A stretch of DNA of 64,000 nt. Source: Zonotrichia leucophrys gambelii (taxonomy: Eukaryota; Chordata; Aves; Passeriformes; Passerellidae). A model generated the notes under the pieces. It made no database searches. It saw only the letters and a list, made by a program, of their open reading frames with translations, and was not told the DNA's origin. Shown here piece by piece: positions 13,546-28,200 of this stretch; within the stretch, counting starts at the first letter, position 1, and the number at the start of each line of letters is the position of its first letter. The stretch lies in NCBI RefSeq assembly GCF_028769735.1, contig NC_088178.1, positions 10,938,857 through 11,002,856 on the forward strand. Reading direction: 5' to 3'. The position numbers and the translations under genes were made by a program.

Positions 13546-15916
13546 CTATGTGGTAATCTCTCTCTGGATATGCTGCTTCAATCAGCACCTCTATTCAGTT
13601 TGTTTTCCTGTCTCTACAACATGATAATGGCTGAGTTGTGTGGCTCAGGTAACCCAGGAAGAACTGCAGAGGTAAATTCAGGAAGGACCCAGAATGCATT
13701 CCATGTGCTGAACAATTTCATCTAATTGTTCATTTCTCCCTCTCTTCATCTAAGACTTACTGTAAAATGCTTTCATGACTTGAGAGTTTTCAGAGGAGTT
13801 AAGACATTCTAAAGCATGATATGGTGTGTGCTGGAATGGCTTTCTTACAGTTTTGGAGACCATGTTGAAGTGCTGTGAATATCTATTCCTTACTCCCGTG
13901 TCTCAACATTATAGAACATAAAATGCCCAGAACCAGTGGGCCATATTATGAACCTGATTGTTCACCAAAGGCTGTAATACACAAAAGTTTTACATTTGAT
14001 CTCACATTTTTAATATATAGCCATAAAATTTAATTTCAGTGCTAGAAATATACATACTCTTAGCTGCTATTAAAATAGTTTAAAATATAAACATATGAAA
14101 AAAATCAATAGTGTCAATATGCCAGATATTTAGAATAATTTGTTTTATTTATTTCCATGCTTATCTTTTAGTAATTTTTTCTGTCTCTCATGCAGTTGGA
14201 AGTTGTGTATTATACCCCAGCTTTGTATTTTAGTTTTTAATTTTGGTATTTTTAATATCCAAATCAGCTTTTAATTTGTATATTTTTAATATATAAAGCA
14301 TACTTGGTTAAATCTTAGCCCTTTCTTTCTATCTGTGTGTTTTAAGAATGCCTTGTTGGGTTACTGTGTGATTAAATGCTGATTTGTCTGTCCCACAGAT
14401 CCGTTTAAGACGGTGGGTTTATTAAAATATTTAATGTAGATTAAAACATCATCATATATCAGACTGCAGTTACCATCTTCTTGGAGTATTAGAGTACATG
14501 CAGATAAATGACACATTATCTGGGTGTATGTGTAGAGAAAAATTAATTTCAGCCATTTTCATCACCAGCTGTAAAAGGAGGAAAATGCCTTATGGTACTT
14601 TAGATAATGCAGTTCTGAAACAGACCCTGTTGCCTCACTTCAGGCATAATCCATGTAATGGCTGTATTGCAGTGAGGATAAGATCATCTTATAAATACCA
14701 TAAATGCACAATCTGCCATGTTTACCCAGTTTTTCCTTTTACAGTTCCTTTTTTAAATCATACTTAAATAGATTCTCAGCAGTAGTTTATCTGTGATGCA
14801 TCAGAAGAGAGATATTTTGGGTTAGGGAGAACAAAAAGCCCTATAGGTAGTAATTGCTGCTCTCTCACGAATTGTTAGCAAAGAGCATCCCATTCCACCA
14901 AAGGAAAGAAAAAAAAAAAAGGAGAGGTTATTTTCAGGCACCCCTGCAAACAGAAATCATCCTAAACTATGTGTTTTAATAGGGAAATCCTGGCATATGT
15001 AATTAGAAAGGCATTTACCTCAGTGATAAAAGAGTTTTGTTATAATGTGAAAACCACTAGTGTTGACAGGGACAGCTATAGAAAGCAAGTAGTGTTCCAT
15101 TTTAATATCAATTGTGGCCTTTATTAATATTTCAGAAAGCAGGGAACATGTCTGTAACAATCAAATGCCCTGGGAAAGCAGCAGTTTACCAAGTGCTTCT
15201 TAAGAGAGATATATTGTCCAGCTATGTATGGTCTGGCTGTGTCATTTATTTGAAACATGTACACAATGTGTTTGTTATCAGCATGTCTGGATGCACTTAA
15301 ATGAACAGTAATGTAGGAAAAGTGCTTTTCAAGGCACTGAGGAAGCCATCTGAAGCTCCATTTGTCTGTACTTCTTAAGAGAATGATTTTGATGAGGGTA
15401 TATAGAGCTTTCCATAGGTGTGAGTCACCCTCATAAATAAGGGCATCAGCCCATCCAACATTTCCCAGGTGCTCCTTCCCCTTCTCCCTGAACTTCTGCA
15501 GAAACTTGTGGGTTACTGATATGTGTTGCATTGTGTTTTTCTTGTAAGGACCAGTTTCCTCCAACTCAGGCAAGCAGGGAAGCTGATTTTGGAAAGTTAT
15601 TTACTGTTGTTGTTGTCTTAGACAAGCAGCAGTGAGAAGGTGAGTAGGGAGGAAGACACAACCAGGTGTGGGAGCATTTACTTGCACTGCTCCCTGCTAA
15701 CCCAGGGTTCTTCTGCAGCCATTCATTCAAATTAAGTACTTATAATAGTTCTTAGTACATCTTTAAAAAGTTAAAATTTCACAAAAGTAAATAAAATTTT
15801 TTTTTTGGTTGCAGACAGTAAAACTATAACAATGCAACTACTGTAACTCTTTTCACTTATTGAATTGTCTACAGACCTGAGATGTTCAAGAAAGCTGATT
15901 TCAAACTGTGGATAGG

Positions 15917-15937
15917 AAACACACACACACAAAAAAA
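15917..15937. repeat. Short (CA)n microsatellite with A tail
   Basis: About six CA dinucleotides run into seven A residues. It is a short simple repeat that may vary in length between individuals. Confidence 0.85.
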
Positions 15938-16416
15938 GCAGGAAGTATTTCCAAATGGAAAATATTGCATTGTAAGCTTTGATGTCCAATTAATTTAGTT
16001 TGAATGAAAGAAGCTCATCAAACAGAATTGCCTTAAATAGTGTTATTACAAGGTAGTGTTATATTGTATTCTGAATATCTGACAGCAGAAGAAGACAAGT
16101 TTGGGACATAAAGTCCTGATGCTCCAAGTAGGAATGCCAGGAATACCATTTCTGTTCTCATTGTTCATGATGTTTTCTTAGGTGATTGTTAGTTTTATGT
16201 TAGGGAAATGTGACTGCTTCACACTCTGTGAACCTGTGATGGTTTGAAGGTAGTTTTAGAGAGGTCCATACGTGTGAAATTTTAGAACAAAATTCGAATG
16301 GAATGTGACAGGTTAGGTGTTTGATTTCTGTAGTCCCAGAGGACCATTGGCATGACTGTCCAGTGATTTGTGGAAAAGCTGTCTTTCCAAGTAATTCTGA
16401 GAAGGTACCTGCTGTG

Positions 16417-16445
16417 GCAAAAAACCCCAAAAAACCTCCAAAAGC
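16417..16445. repeat. A/C low-complexity tract
   Basis: Runs of A alternate with CCCC (16425-16428) and shorter C runs. It is the complement-strand version of the T/G tracts at 11839 and 13491. Confidence 0.75.
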
Positions 16446-19400
16446 CAAAATAAAGGCAACTTCTCAAATTTCTTCAGCAGTTAACAGCAGCTGAAGCTCA
16501 AAAGAAGATTGTGCTGAGTGTTAAACATTTCTGTAATTACTTGTGACTAAGTTCTAGTTTATTTCACTGATTACTTATCTGTGCATTAGGGCCAAACACT
16601 GTTTAAACATGCCCCAGCCATTGCCTTAATTTTCAGATGTTTTTCAGTTCTACTAGATATTGTCCTTCCCCTTATTCCATTCAGGATTTTATTAGGCCAT
16701 GCTATTTCCACTCTGAATCTTTTTCCAGCAATCAGTAAGATAGGGAATGTGGGATAAGCATGTTTTTCTCAGATCTGAATTCTGTCCAGAGCCTCAACAT
16801 AACAAAATAATTGACTCCAAATCAGCTTGGACCAATGACTCTGAAAAATGCAATCCTCCATCTGTGACTCTGCTTCTATTTCTCTTCTCTTCTGGCTAAA
16901 ATTTATTCTGAGAAGAAGAATCCTAGGGAAGTATTACCTCTTATAGATCATCTTCTCTGTTGGATATTAATACCAAATCCATTGTCACAAAAAGGTAAAT
17001 AAACATGGAATATCTGTATTTCTTTTCTTGCTTTGGAAAACCAAGCAATTGGACATTGCACAAGGACTCTTTAACATGTTCATGAATACAGTGAGGTACC
17101 TTCTTGCTTTTAATTATTTTAAATTTCCACTGTTTCTAATAGGATCCTTCTCTTTAGAGGAGATTGTCCTTTCTTGAAAGGAAAATCAATTAATGAGTGG
17201 ATTCGTGGCCTACTGGAGTAAAAAAAAAAGCCCTGTTTGCTTCAAAGCATCTCTCACCATTCTGCCCTATTCCTTGAGCTGAAAGCAACCCTCAGAAGTG
17301 AGTGACATTCCATACTGCACATTTCTTATCTTCTTGTCATTGTCCCTGGTTAAGCTTGAGAAGTGAAGAATCAACCCTACTGAAACAGGGATGGGGGGAG
17401 ATGGGGAAATAACCAGGCAATGGGCCAGAAATTCTTTATATTGGTGATATTTGTTGATACTGGGAATGAAAAGACTTATGTTGGGCAAAGGCATCTGAAG
17501 TTCTTTCCTTGTTTTTCTTTTTCTAGTAACTCAGATTTCTGAGGGACATACTTCTGCTGACATGAAACATCCCATATCCTTTTAGCAGCCTGTGGTATTA
17601 TGAACATTTTGGAATCAAACAAAATCTCCCAAACTGCTCTGTCTGAAAGGATCTTTTAGCATCTCTTGAACTGTAACCTCTTTAGTTGGGAAAAAAAAAG
17701 AAAGAGATCTGCTAAAATTGTGACCTTTCACTGCTGGAGTGATTTGAAAGCCTTGGCCTCACAGTCAGTTTCCACGTTCTGTCTTTACTGCTACTGGTGA
17801 ACCACATTACAGTGTGAGACTGCTGTCCAGGCACACACAGCACAGCCTCTGCTTCAAGGGACTTGCAATAAACTATTTTGTTTATTGATAAGTGCACAGA
17901 TGATATTACTTGCTCCAGGGTATTCATCTGGTCAATGAAGAAGCTGCGTAACTGTTCTGCCCAACTGTTAATCGTTTTGTTCTCTCACAAAATGGAATAT
18001 GATAAAAATAAAATCTTTATTTGATCTTTCCAGGGAAAAGATCCCCTTAATTGCAAGTTTCCAGACTGGTGATGAAGACATAGCTTGTTCTGTCCCAAAT
18101 CCTTCATCAACCATATATCTTTAAATCATTCTCTCCTTACCAGACACTTACAGGCTGTAGGTTGTGGGTGATAATAAGCTTTATGCTTACTTGTTAATGT
18201 TCCTTGTTTTGTCTGATTACTGTTTCTGAGACCTCTTTCTTCTAGTTCCAAAGAAACTGTTTGCCATCTTATTTGCATAATTCTGTTTTAATCTTTCCCC
18301 TTGGTTAATATTCTCTTCCTTGATAAAGCTCTGCTTCGCCTAAAAGATTTCTGTCCACAAAGGTGAAACAAGTCTGTAAGTTAATAAGGATTTTCACTCA
18401 GCCACCCCCTCTCTCATAGCCTGGATTTTTACCCCAATCTAAACAGGGTGAACCACCAATTTTATTCCCTACAATTTCAAAAGAAGAAGAAAATGTCTTT
18501 TTAATTTTATTTTTTTGAATTAGACAAATTTACAAGAATAGATTGATTTTTGTTTCTTGAAGGGCATCATGTGCTTTACAGGATATTGAGAAATCCCAAC
18601 TCCAGCCATGTGAAGGATAAACCTATTGGTGCCTCAGGCAATGCAAGTAAAGGACTTGCCAAACTCAAATGTTTATTCTTTTGGGAAATTTTCCTAAGCA
18701 CTGTAATTTCACAAGATGATTCAGTTGCCCCATGGCTTATTTATAAAACGTTAAAGTGTTAAATACAATTAGTATAAGCATCCTAATCTCTCTAGAGACT
18801 CTTTGCTTATAGTATTGCTTGGAGCTTGTGTAAAATAGTCTGGAATATTTAATATTTTCTGGTTTTGTTTGTTTTTGTTTTCTGAGCCTGAATGAAAAAG
18901 GAAATTTCAAAGACAAAGTATTTTCTTGTTCTTTCAGGCTACTACATTCTGCTGGTGAAGCTGAAGTAAACTGGCTCTGTCCTGGAGCAATGATGCAGTT
19001 TGGGTAATTCTGGTTGTTTGCAATTTTTAAATTCTTTTAAAAATCATGATATGATGAGAACATTGTAATGTGGCCTGTGTGGGACTATTTCCTGTGATCA
19101 GATGGAAAAGGAAACTCAGTTTGTTTTGAAGTGGTTGGTGATTCTGGCAGAATGTAAAACTAGAGTTCTCTGCCCCAATAGTGTTTGTACCTGCTTATAA
19201 AGACTCAGAAAATAAGGTGAGGTGTTTGGTTTTTTAAGATTTAAATATTTTAGCACCTTTTTCTGAATGAAAGGAGGAGTGGTTACAGTGGGCTTTGCCA
19301 TGTTAGCAAATGTAACGTAAAGTAATGATGAATTTGGATTTTAGGTTTACTTTATACGGGCTTTGACTAATGTTAAAGTATCTGGACTGTGTTTGATACT

Positions 19401-19999
19401 AGTCTTTAAAATAATTTCATTTTTCCATGATGCTCTCACCACTAATGGCCAGCAGAAGAGGCTTGTCTTTCTAATTGAGACTTTTTAGGCTGCTGGTAGT
19501 AATTCACACATTGACTCTTACATGCGTAATTGTGTGAAAAGGGTGATTTTATTTGATAGACACAAAAAAGAATCTCAGCCTCTCATCATGGGGAAGGACT
19601 CCCAACTCATAGATTCAGTGTAAATTAGTTTGTTTATTTTTGTCTGTTAGGATAGTTAGAACATGAGCATGGAACATTGGAATTTGTTGTCAGAATTTCA
19701 AAGTAAACAATATGCATTAAAAAATGTCACCTCCATGATGTCTCACAGATCTTGTGAGCCTGTCAAACGCATGGTGCAGATTCAAATCACTTCAGGCACC
19801 CTGTGGTAGGAAGGCCCAGTTAAACAGAGATTGATGTAAAGGTTATTTGACATTATTCGAAATTTCTCAGTCCTCAGTGAGTTTTGGGGCCACCTTTTTC
19901 TGGTATTGCTGTGTTCAACAAAAAAAGCAATCAAACCTTGAACAATCTGAAAAGTTCAAGGAAATATTTCTCAGTGGTTTTATGGAATGAAAAGTGAGT

Positions 20000-22900
20000 T
20001 TGACTCCAGGTTCATGTATGAACAGAAGAGAGCACAAATACAACAGAATGACACCCTGATGATAGACCTAAAGGAAACCTTGATTGATTAATTATCACAA
20101 ATAACTGTTTATGGATGGTTGCAATGTGTGCTGAAAAGGATTTCTGTTTCTGAGCTTCATGGAGGAAATTTTTAAGTAAGGATTTGTATGAAAAGTGGGA
20201 CAAGAGGCAGTGAATTGTGATGGATGTAAGAAACCCAGGAGAAAGCAGAAATTGGGAAAATGGGAATAATGGAAGTGAAATAAGAGCAGAGACAAGTTTG
20301 TTCTTTAGCTGCTTCTCAATATAGTTGTTGGTACTGATCCTCCCAGCCTCAGAACATTTATTAAAAGGAAGGAAGTGCACCAAGACCTCAGGCTGGTCAC
20401 ACTGCACTGATGGGGAGTTAACATCTGTTTAGTGGCCATGCAGAACACAACTGCAACACATTGTTGAAGATAGCTTGATCTTTTGTGCTATCACATTCCC
20501 AGAAAATGGTGATTTCATTCTGCTGTCACTGATTTCAATAGCAATGATTACCTATATAATTTGTGACTGATACTATGAACACAGTTAATTACATCTAAAA
20601 TTCGTTTGTTTAGCTTGAGATTCTGCTGCTGTGATTTATCTTTTGGCTTTTATTCTCCCATCCACAAGAAAAGTACATGTTTGAAACAAAGATTTATATA
20701 AAATGGCTTTGCCTATGACAACAACCAGGTTGTAAATGAGATGTGACAAGGCAGAGGATGGATATTCTGGTTTAATAACTACAGTTAATCGATCAATCAC
20801 TCTGTGTCCCTAGGGAAAATGATGCATTCCATGGATGCAGATGATCTGTTGCATTGCCCTTGGGGAAGTTTAGGTTCTTCTATGTGATAATCATCTGCTC
20901 AGAAGTGACAGAGAATTTAAAATACCACCTTTACAATCTCTCTAGATTGGTGGATCATCAGATTGGATGATATAATCAGGAGTCAGTGCAGGTGATCTAT
21001 AACTCTGTTCTACTCAAAGAGGGTAAGAAAAATTTTGTTGCATTTTTCCAAGCATTGGCTGTAATAGAGCAAGATAGAAATTAGTCCTTCAAAGATTTTC
21101 TTTACGATTACATACACTTACATAAAATGGTGAATACAGATAGAGAAATAGGACAGATAATTAAATGATAAATCTATCCAGAAGTTTCTTTTGCAGAAAT
21201 CCTGTCACAGTCTGAATTATAGGTATGGTTGCATTTTGTTCTCAGTGTTAAACATGGCCTTAAACCTGATTAATTTTTCTTTGAACTTGAGAAGTGATTT
21301 CTTGCCATGAAATCTTGAGACCCTTCAGGATGAACTGAAATGTAAGAGGTTTTTTCCATGACAGTGAGAGTTTGACCCTTTATCACTAACTCTAAAGCCC
21401 CAGATGTTTTAACATAATACAGATACTCTTGTTTGCATGAGCCTTGTAGAAAACAGTGTGATTAAACAATTCTCTCTGTATGTATTATCTGCAGCCTATT
21501 TTCTTCTAGTTTGTTTTTTTTCTACAGCTTTTTCACAAATAACAGGATTTTTGCCCCTTATTGCAGCTTATCTATCTCTGCAGTTTTTTCCCCTCACCTG
21601 GAGTAATAATCCTCTATTTGCAGCACTGTCAGCATCCTCACAGTAACCAGCTGTGATCTCACAGGCAGCTGTGGATCGTGATTTCTATTAAAGAATATAT
21701 AAAATATATATTTTAAACATATCTTCATGCCCCAATGTGCATTTTAATGAAAAACTAGTTTTTTTGTTCATCTAGAAAACAAAAGTAAAATCAGTGGCTT
21801 TGAATGTCACGGTACACTTCCCATTGTGTGAGCAATGTATTGTTAACAAGACTATATTCTCACTTACTCCAATGAGGAATAACCATTCTTTTGCTATAAT
21901 TAGGCTCTGATTTTAATAGATATATAGGGTGGATAACAAAGATGCAGAATAACAAACTGTATTGCTTCAAAGAAGAGAAGATAATGCAGAGTACGGAAAA
22001 GCGATTTGTGAACTATTCCAGTTTTGCAGTTTGTTTTCAGTAACTGCAGCGAGTGTTGTCAACACAACATGCAGTCTGTCCTAGAGTTAGGAGCACAGTT
22101 CTGTTTTTCTTTTAAGAACTTATTTTCTGATATTTTTTCAGAAAGATTAGCGTGTGATTTGAAACCTTAACCCATTCTAAATGAGTGAATTGGAAAACAA
22201 AGAACAGTAATAATTGATGTGTAAATAAAAGTTAAAAAAACAGGCCACAAGAGTGTTTACTTTTCTGAAGCCTGCTTAAACGTGTATATTTACTGCCCAG
22301 AAAGTGATCTCCTTCCTGAGCCACACTCCATGGGAGATGTCCTGGCAGATTTGGTGCCAAATACTGTTTCTCTAGAATACGTACAATTTCTTCAATTGAT
22401 GAGCAATCAAACCATCTTTGGCTATGTTTGTCTTGATGGTAACTTTTGGATTACTTTAGGGTAACTATTGGGTTTAATAGAGGACTACAAAAACACAGTA
22501 AGTATGATATGCCAGTTAAAAAATTTATGGACCAGGTCGGGTAATCACAATAATACTACTTCAATAATTTGAAGTACAAGCAATATTTTTGAGTACAGTA
22601 TGATAGTTTGTGTTGGGACATTAAACACAGGTTATTTTGGTCTTCATCAAGGATGGGGTTTGGTCCAGGAGATCAGAGAATAAACTAGACTAAATGGCAA
22701 ACTGATTTTGTTAGTTAAGGAGACATTGCAGGGAGATGTTGGTAGCATGATGCTTGTTGTATAGAAAATCTGCCAGTGAAGATGTGAGGGGGGGTTCATC
22801 ATTTCCATGCATGGAACATACCAGCTTTTGCCATATTAGAAAGATTTAACTGCTATCTCAAGAACAAAACTCACTATTTGGGAGCAGCAATCAATTTCTC

Positions 22901-25900
22901 TTAACTCACAAAACACCTTACCTGTGTTACCCCGGGATCTGCAGATATGAGAAAAGTACCTGGACAGAGGGGATAATTTACAGAAAACAAGTTGGTTGTT
23001 TTAGGCCTTGGTTTTATTTGCTTTTTGAGTTGAATATTGCAGTTCAAAGATATGAAATTCTCACTCTGGAATTTCCCCCTAGATATTCAGGGATAACTTG
23101 TAGCTGTGGTCCGTATCCTCTTAGGTACAGTTGCTTGGATACGCTGTGGGATCCTGTTCCTCCTCCTCCTTGAGTATGCAAATGCTATAGGCTATGCAAG
23201 TATTTTTGGTCGTGAGCTTTTGTTAATAAAACACTGAAATTCTTCTTCTGTAGGCATTCCTGAAGAAAACCTTAATTGTAGGAATGTTGTCAGGCAGTAT
23301 CAACAAAGCTGTTAAAGACAACAAGTGAATTGCAATGGGGATTGACACTCTTTTGTGAGTGAAATGATTCATTGTATTTCAGAGTGAACACCTACCAGAT
23401 TTTTGACTGGCAGATTTTTCAGGGCACAGGGTTTCCCTCCTTTAAAAGTACAGGTTTTCTCTTCTTTCTGAAATAAGGTTAAAAAATGTGCAATTCCTTC
23501 TACCTTGAAGGATTTAAGTAAAAGCGCATTAGAAAACCTTATTTTTTCTTTCTCTACTCCAAAAAACTTGCCTTCCACTAAGAAATATCCACAAGTCCAT
23601 AATGAGAATTTAGGAGCCTTGGCTGCCTAAAGCCTAGAACTAAAATTTATTCTTTTTTTGTAGGTAGGAAATGACTTTTTCACAGTTTGTTCAGAAGAAT
23701 CAAAACATGAAGTAGCTTCAGTAAGATATTTGCACATTTGGAGACAAGGTGGTTTCTGAATCTGACAGACTTTTTTGTGGTCCTGAGTATATTTCAGTAG
23801 CGTATTAATTTCTGTCATAAGTCTCTCTTATGCTGGCTGAATGCTAAATACTTGCTTTAGTTGCAAAGGCAATAAAAGCTTCATGTTTGTACAGAGTTTT
23901 TCTCTTAGATGACTTACTGCAGTTTCATTTTTTAATTTTTATAACCTAAAATAATTGTTTTTGATGCATATATTGAAATGAAAAACTCCTTCAATGTAAA
24001 ATCTCAGAAGAGAATTTCCATTGTGTCAATCCTTTTCCTGGCTTATGGCACGTGCCTGTTTTGTAGCAGCATTCTTTCATGCTCCATAGATGTGTGTTGT
24101 ATTTCATGCAGTATCACTGTAACCAGTCCATTTCTTTGGTACAAAACCAACCATTAAATGTGGCCAGCCAGAATGTTCTTTATATATATATATGAAAATC
24201 CTGGATCTACTTATTATGAGAATGGGGTCACCTACTGGTCATAACAAAATTTTCATTATTTTAAGCTGTCTTTTACATTAACTAGGATATGCCTAAGAAC
24301 CTTTCTTAATGACTTTGTGTTGTTCCAATTAAGTTGTTCTTGGATCAAATCAAATAATGGTAGGATTTGTTGATCTGCAAAACTGCCTTCCCCATATGGA
24401 TTGGTAAGGGATTATCCCACCAGGGGTTTAGAAATCCAGGAAATTAAAAAAAAAAAATTGAATCAATAAATGTTTTCAAAAGAAGGAAACATCTATGATA
24501 ATGAAACTGAGTCTATTTTAAAATGCAAGGGATCCTCTTGAAAGCCAGTACTAAGCACACTCAAAGAAAACATTGTGCACTAAACACAGTGCATTATGAT
24601 TATAAAACTAGGTCTCATTTAATCCATCAATATTTTGGTATGTTTAATATTTAAAGAGTGTTTTTAAGCCATTATTCAGAAAACCCTAGGACAAAAATGA
24701 TTTTACAAATAACAAAGCATACAAGAATGGAAGTTAATTTGACCTTTATCACTGTATTGTCATTAGGAAAAGAAATTCAATTGCAGCAGTAGTCTACATA
24801 TATATGTAATCTGTATCTTTTCAAAAGAGGAGAATACATCAGAGCATTTTCCATAATTTTGAGACTTTTACAAATTGGTTGCATAATAACGTTTGAAACT
24901 GTAATAAATGCAGTTATGCATCCCAAATATATGCCAAATGTTTTATCTTATTCAATAGAAGGAAAAGCAGATGGCTGAAGAGAATTTGTTTTCCCTGTAA
25001 TCAGTAGAACCAATTTCAAAAAGTACTTACAGAAGCTGACAGTGAGTCATCACCTTTTTTTCAACATAATATAGGGAACACTCCCTTATCACCCCAAGTG
25101 ACCTGAATATATGTTTTTGTATTTAAAGACTTAGTTCATAGATGAAAAGTTATTAGAGGAAAAACATATAGTTTTAAAAAGTATTAGATGATCTGAAACA
25201 GCACCTTTCTGTCAGAGCTTGCCTGGGATTCCATTTCCCATGGATTGTCTCTTACGATTGTTCCATGGAGTGCCACCCATCCCAAAGGCTTCCAGGGACT
25301 ACTGAATGGTGTAAAGAAACCCAGACTGAACTTGTCCTTTTTTTACCCCTTCTGTGTTCTGCCCTGCGTTGTTTCAACACTGTATCTCACACTGCTAAGA
25401 GATTTCAAACAGCTGCTATGTGCTTTTCACAGATGCTAATCCCTACAAATAGTGTTTATGATTTATAAGAATTCTAGTAGCAGGCTGATGAATGGCTTCT
25501 TTTGGAAAGAGGTCTTAACTGTGCAGACTTGTACCTTGGGTAGCTCACAGCCAAATTAATATGAAGAGTTTGGCAAATCCTTTTTTTGTGCATTGAAATG
25601 ATGGCATGATCTTAAATTAAGAGAGTAACATAATTTCCAACCCCTCAAAAGTATGTTGCTGTATTCATTATGAGGATATATGGGGAAAAATATCAGGGTG
25701 ATATTGCATGTAGGGTGTTTTCTCTATCTGTTGGAGAACCTTATAGTGAAAAGGCAAGCCACTGCAGTTAAGTGTCACCCTGGAAATCTCTGCTTTGTCA
25801 CGTGAAGCCACATGATAAATTTAACCTACTAGTAGAAATCTGCTTAAAGTAATTAATACAATTATATAGCCAAGTTCCTGTGAATTAGATGACTTGTCAT

Positions 25901-28200
25901 GTCTCAGTAACTTTCTATTTTTTTTGTGCCCCTACTTTCTTCAAGAGAGGAGTCAGACCTTAAACTTCTCCTTATTGAATCCAAATTCTGTTTTTGCAGA
26001 ATTGCCACATAGTGTGATATCAATGGCATCTTTAAAAGTGCCATGGAATGCCAAATACTCTGAAAAAAGGAACTACTTTAAAGCAGATTCCTCAAGTGTG
26101 TATAAACCCTTTGTGGGCACACTGAGTTATGAGGACAACCAAAACACCAGCAAATGGAGCATGGCTAACTTTGGGCATCAGGATTAATAGTCCAAAGTGA
26201 ATTCACGTGTGTCATAGAGAGACTGATCCTGGCTCTTTCAAATGCTGAGAATGCCTCTATGACACATTGGTGTCACCCTGTGATAACAAGGAACAGGTAC
26301 TCTCTGTACCTTAATTTTCCAGTAGAGTTAAGGGAACACAACTTTACACCCTGATGGCAAATTAATTGGTGGCTGTTGATCATTCACATGGTACAGCAGA
26401 AAACTTCACAGAAAAAACTTATGAAAAATTAAAATGGGGTAAAATGGCATGTTTTTGAAGTGACATTAAAGACCTGAGGCATCGCATTGAATAATGGACA
26501 TAGAATGAAATAAAATACTCTTTTGTTCCCTGAAGTTCATCCATCTTATTCACCAAACAGTTTGGAGTCCAAGGGAAATGCTAAAATATGAATCAATGAT
26601 TGGAGGACTGCTGTGAAATGTACTCTTACAATTGAGTAGAAAGTTGTCTGAATTTCTGCTGTTCAGGTTTCCCTTCAGCTGAAACCCAGTAATCCTTCAC
26701 AAGGCTTCTAGTCCAAGGCAGACCATGAATTTGCTTACAATCCCTTTGGTGATAATTAAAACTAAGGACTTCTTCCTCTTGTGGAGAGTCTCTGTTTCAG
26801 GGGATGTGATGGTAGCCCCTCAGACAGAAACCGGTCTGTCTGTGCCCTACACAGCAGTGTTGTCAGCCTTGTATGCTCTGAGCTCTGGTCCTTTCAGGAG
26901 TAAGGAAAGCTTGGTAGAACTGTCAATACCAGGCAAAACAATGTCTGATTTTATGAATTATTTTCCTTCAGCTCACCACTAAAAATTTTTGCAATGAATT
27001 TAATTTATATATTTGCAAATGCTGTAACACGAAACATACTGCTGCTGACAATCTGAATTGCTCATGCTGTCAACTGCTTGGAAGAGCTCTCAGCCTAGAG
27101 TTTGACATGTGCTTCCTCAGAGGAGAACAAGGGGAGTTGTTTTGCCCAAGCACAACCTGTTTATGAAGCAAATTATTTGTAGGGGTATTTCTTTCATTGA
27201 CATTCTTGCTGCCTTGAACAGGTTTAACTTTAATGAGCTCCCCTTTTGTAGCTGTACTTTGCAGTTTCTTTTCTAGACCCTGAAAACTATCTTGTCCACT
27301 TTGTAACCTTAAGGCTGTAGTTTGTGTCTCCCAGGCTTCTTAATGTTCATGACGGTGCATATTTGCTTTTCATTAACATCAACACAAGGGGAAATAATAA
27401 AAATTAAGCCTGCATACAATTTTTTTTTTGTATGAGGCTTTTCCCTTCTGCCCAGCCCTATACCCCCTATTGGGGGCAGTCCCTCCTGCCTTGCACTGGG
27501 CTGCTGGGAGAAAAGACACATGTTTCAAAGTGGAAGGATAGGGAAGTCAGAATTTTTACACGGAGATCTGTGGCAAGGAGCCTTTGTAGTGCCCAAAGAC
27601 CTGAAGGTAAGAGAATGTTCCTTGGCTCTCTGGGTCTCTTTGGGCCTTATTACACAGCTCAGGCCCTGGGCTCTTTGCTTCAGCAGTGGCACATTGCTGT
27701 GGAGAGCTGCACTTGGAGCTGGAGAGGGGCATGAACTAGAGCCAGATAAATGCAAAGGAGTTAGTTACACAGTGTGAGATACAAAAGCCTTAATAAGCAT
27801 GGATATTTAGCAGAAACTTAAGAGAAACTCAGCCAATTGTCTGTACACTGCTAAAGAAAACAAAGAGTAAATGGATTTAAGCAAATTCAGGTTCTAAGTT
27901 CAGATGCATACTTTTACAAATAATAACACGAATACTGTGGATTCATGTAAGGTTAACTTAGTATTTCCTTTGCAAAAAAGAGGGAAAAAAGTGATATTAA
28001 AACAGTTTATATATTACAAAACACCTTTTTTTTCTGCTTGACTGTTCAACATTTCGAGCTGACTAGTTATAGAGTTAAAACCTTGCATTTTAGAATCACT
28101 GTTTCTTTTCAATGTTAGTAAATAAACACAGGTAGCAAGAATGGAAGATTTGTTTGCAGAGGGTGGATATTGTCTTAAACATTTCTCAAAGTGTAAATGA
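20000..28200. other. AT-rich non-coding DNA, no gene seen
   Basis: This is ordinary AT-rich sequence. A 131-codon minus-strand frame at 20012-20407 and a 97-codon plus-strand frame at 25894-26187 match nothing I recognise. A GC-richer patch at about 27430-27740 has open frames on both strands, which argues for composition rather than coding. Small simple repeats are a (CCT)n run near 23159-23170 and a (TA)n run near 24180-24193. Confidence 0.6.
24180..24193. repeat. Short (TA)n microsatellite
   Basis: About seven TA dinucleotides. Too short to be more than a potential length polymorphism. Confidence 0.8.

Larger units (their letters stand above)
13546..20000. other. AT-rich non-coding DNA, no gene seen
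   Basis: The sequence is AT-rich throughout, with A/T tracts near 14909-14921 and 17220-17229. A minus-strand open frame of 149 codons covers 15124-15573. It has no signal peptide, repeated motif or family resemblance that I can see, and a 62-codon frame lies opposite it. I regard it as a chance opening. Two low-complexity tracts in this stretch are listed separately. Confidence 0.6.

Noticed and set aside
15124..15573. 149-codon minus-strand open frame
   Set aside because: Its length is near what chance gives in 64 kb on six frames. There is no recognisable domain and no supporting splice or promoter context, and another frame lies opposite it.
16235..16420. Possible LTR starting TGTGATGGTTTGAAGG and ending near TGTGGCA
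   Set aside because: TG and CA ends can be picked almost anywhere. There is no polyadenylation signal, TATA element or flanking duplication to support it.
20012..20407. 131-codon minus-strand open frame
   Set aside because: The composition (Ser, Phe, Leu, His rich) follows the base composition. No known domain or gene context.
22126..22146. Hairpin TTTCTGA/TCAGAAA followed by A/T sequence as a terminator
   Set aside because: This is vertebrate DNA, where intrinsic terminators of bacterial type do not apply, and the stem is short.
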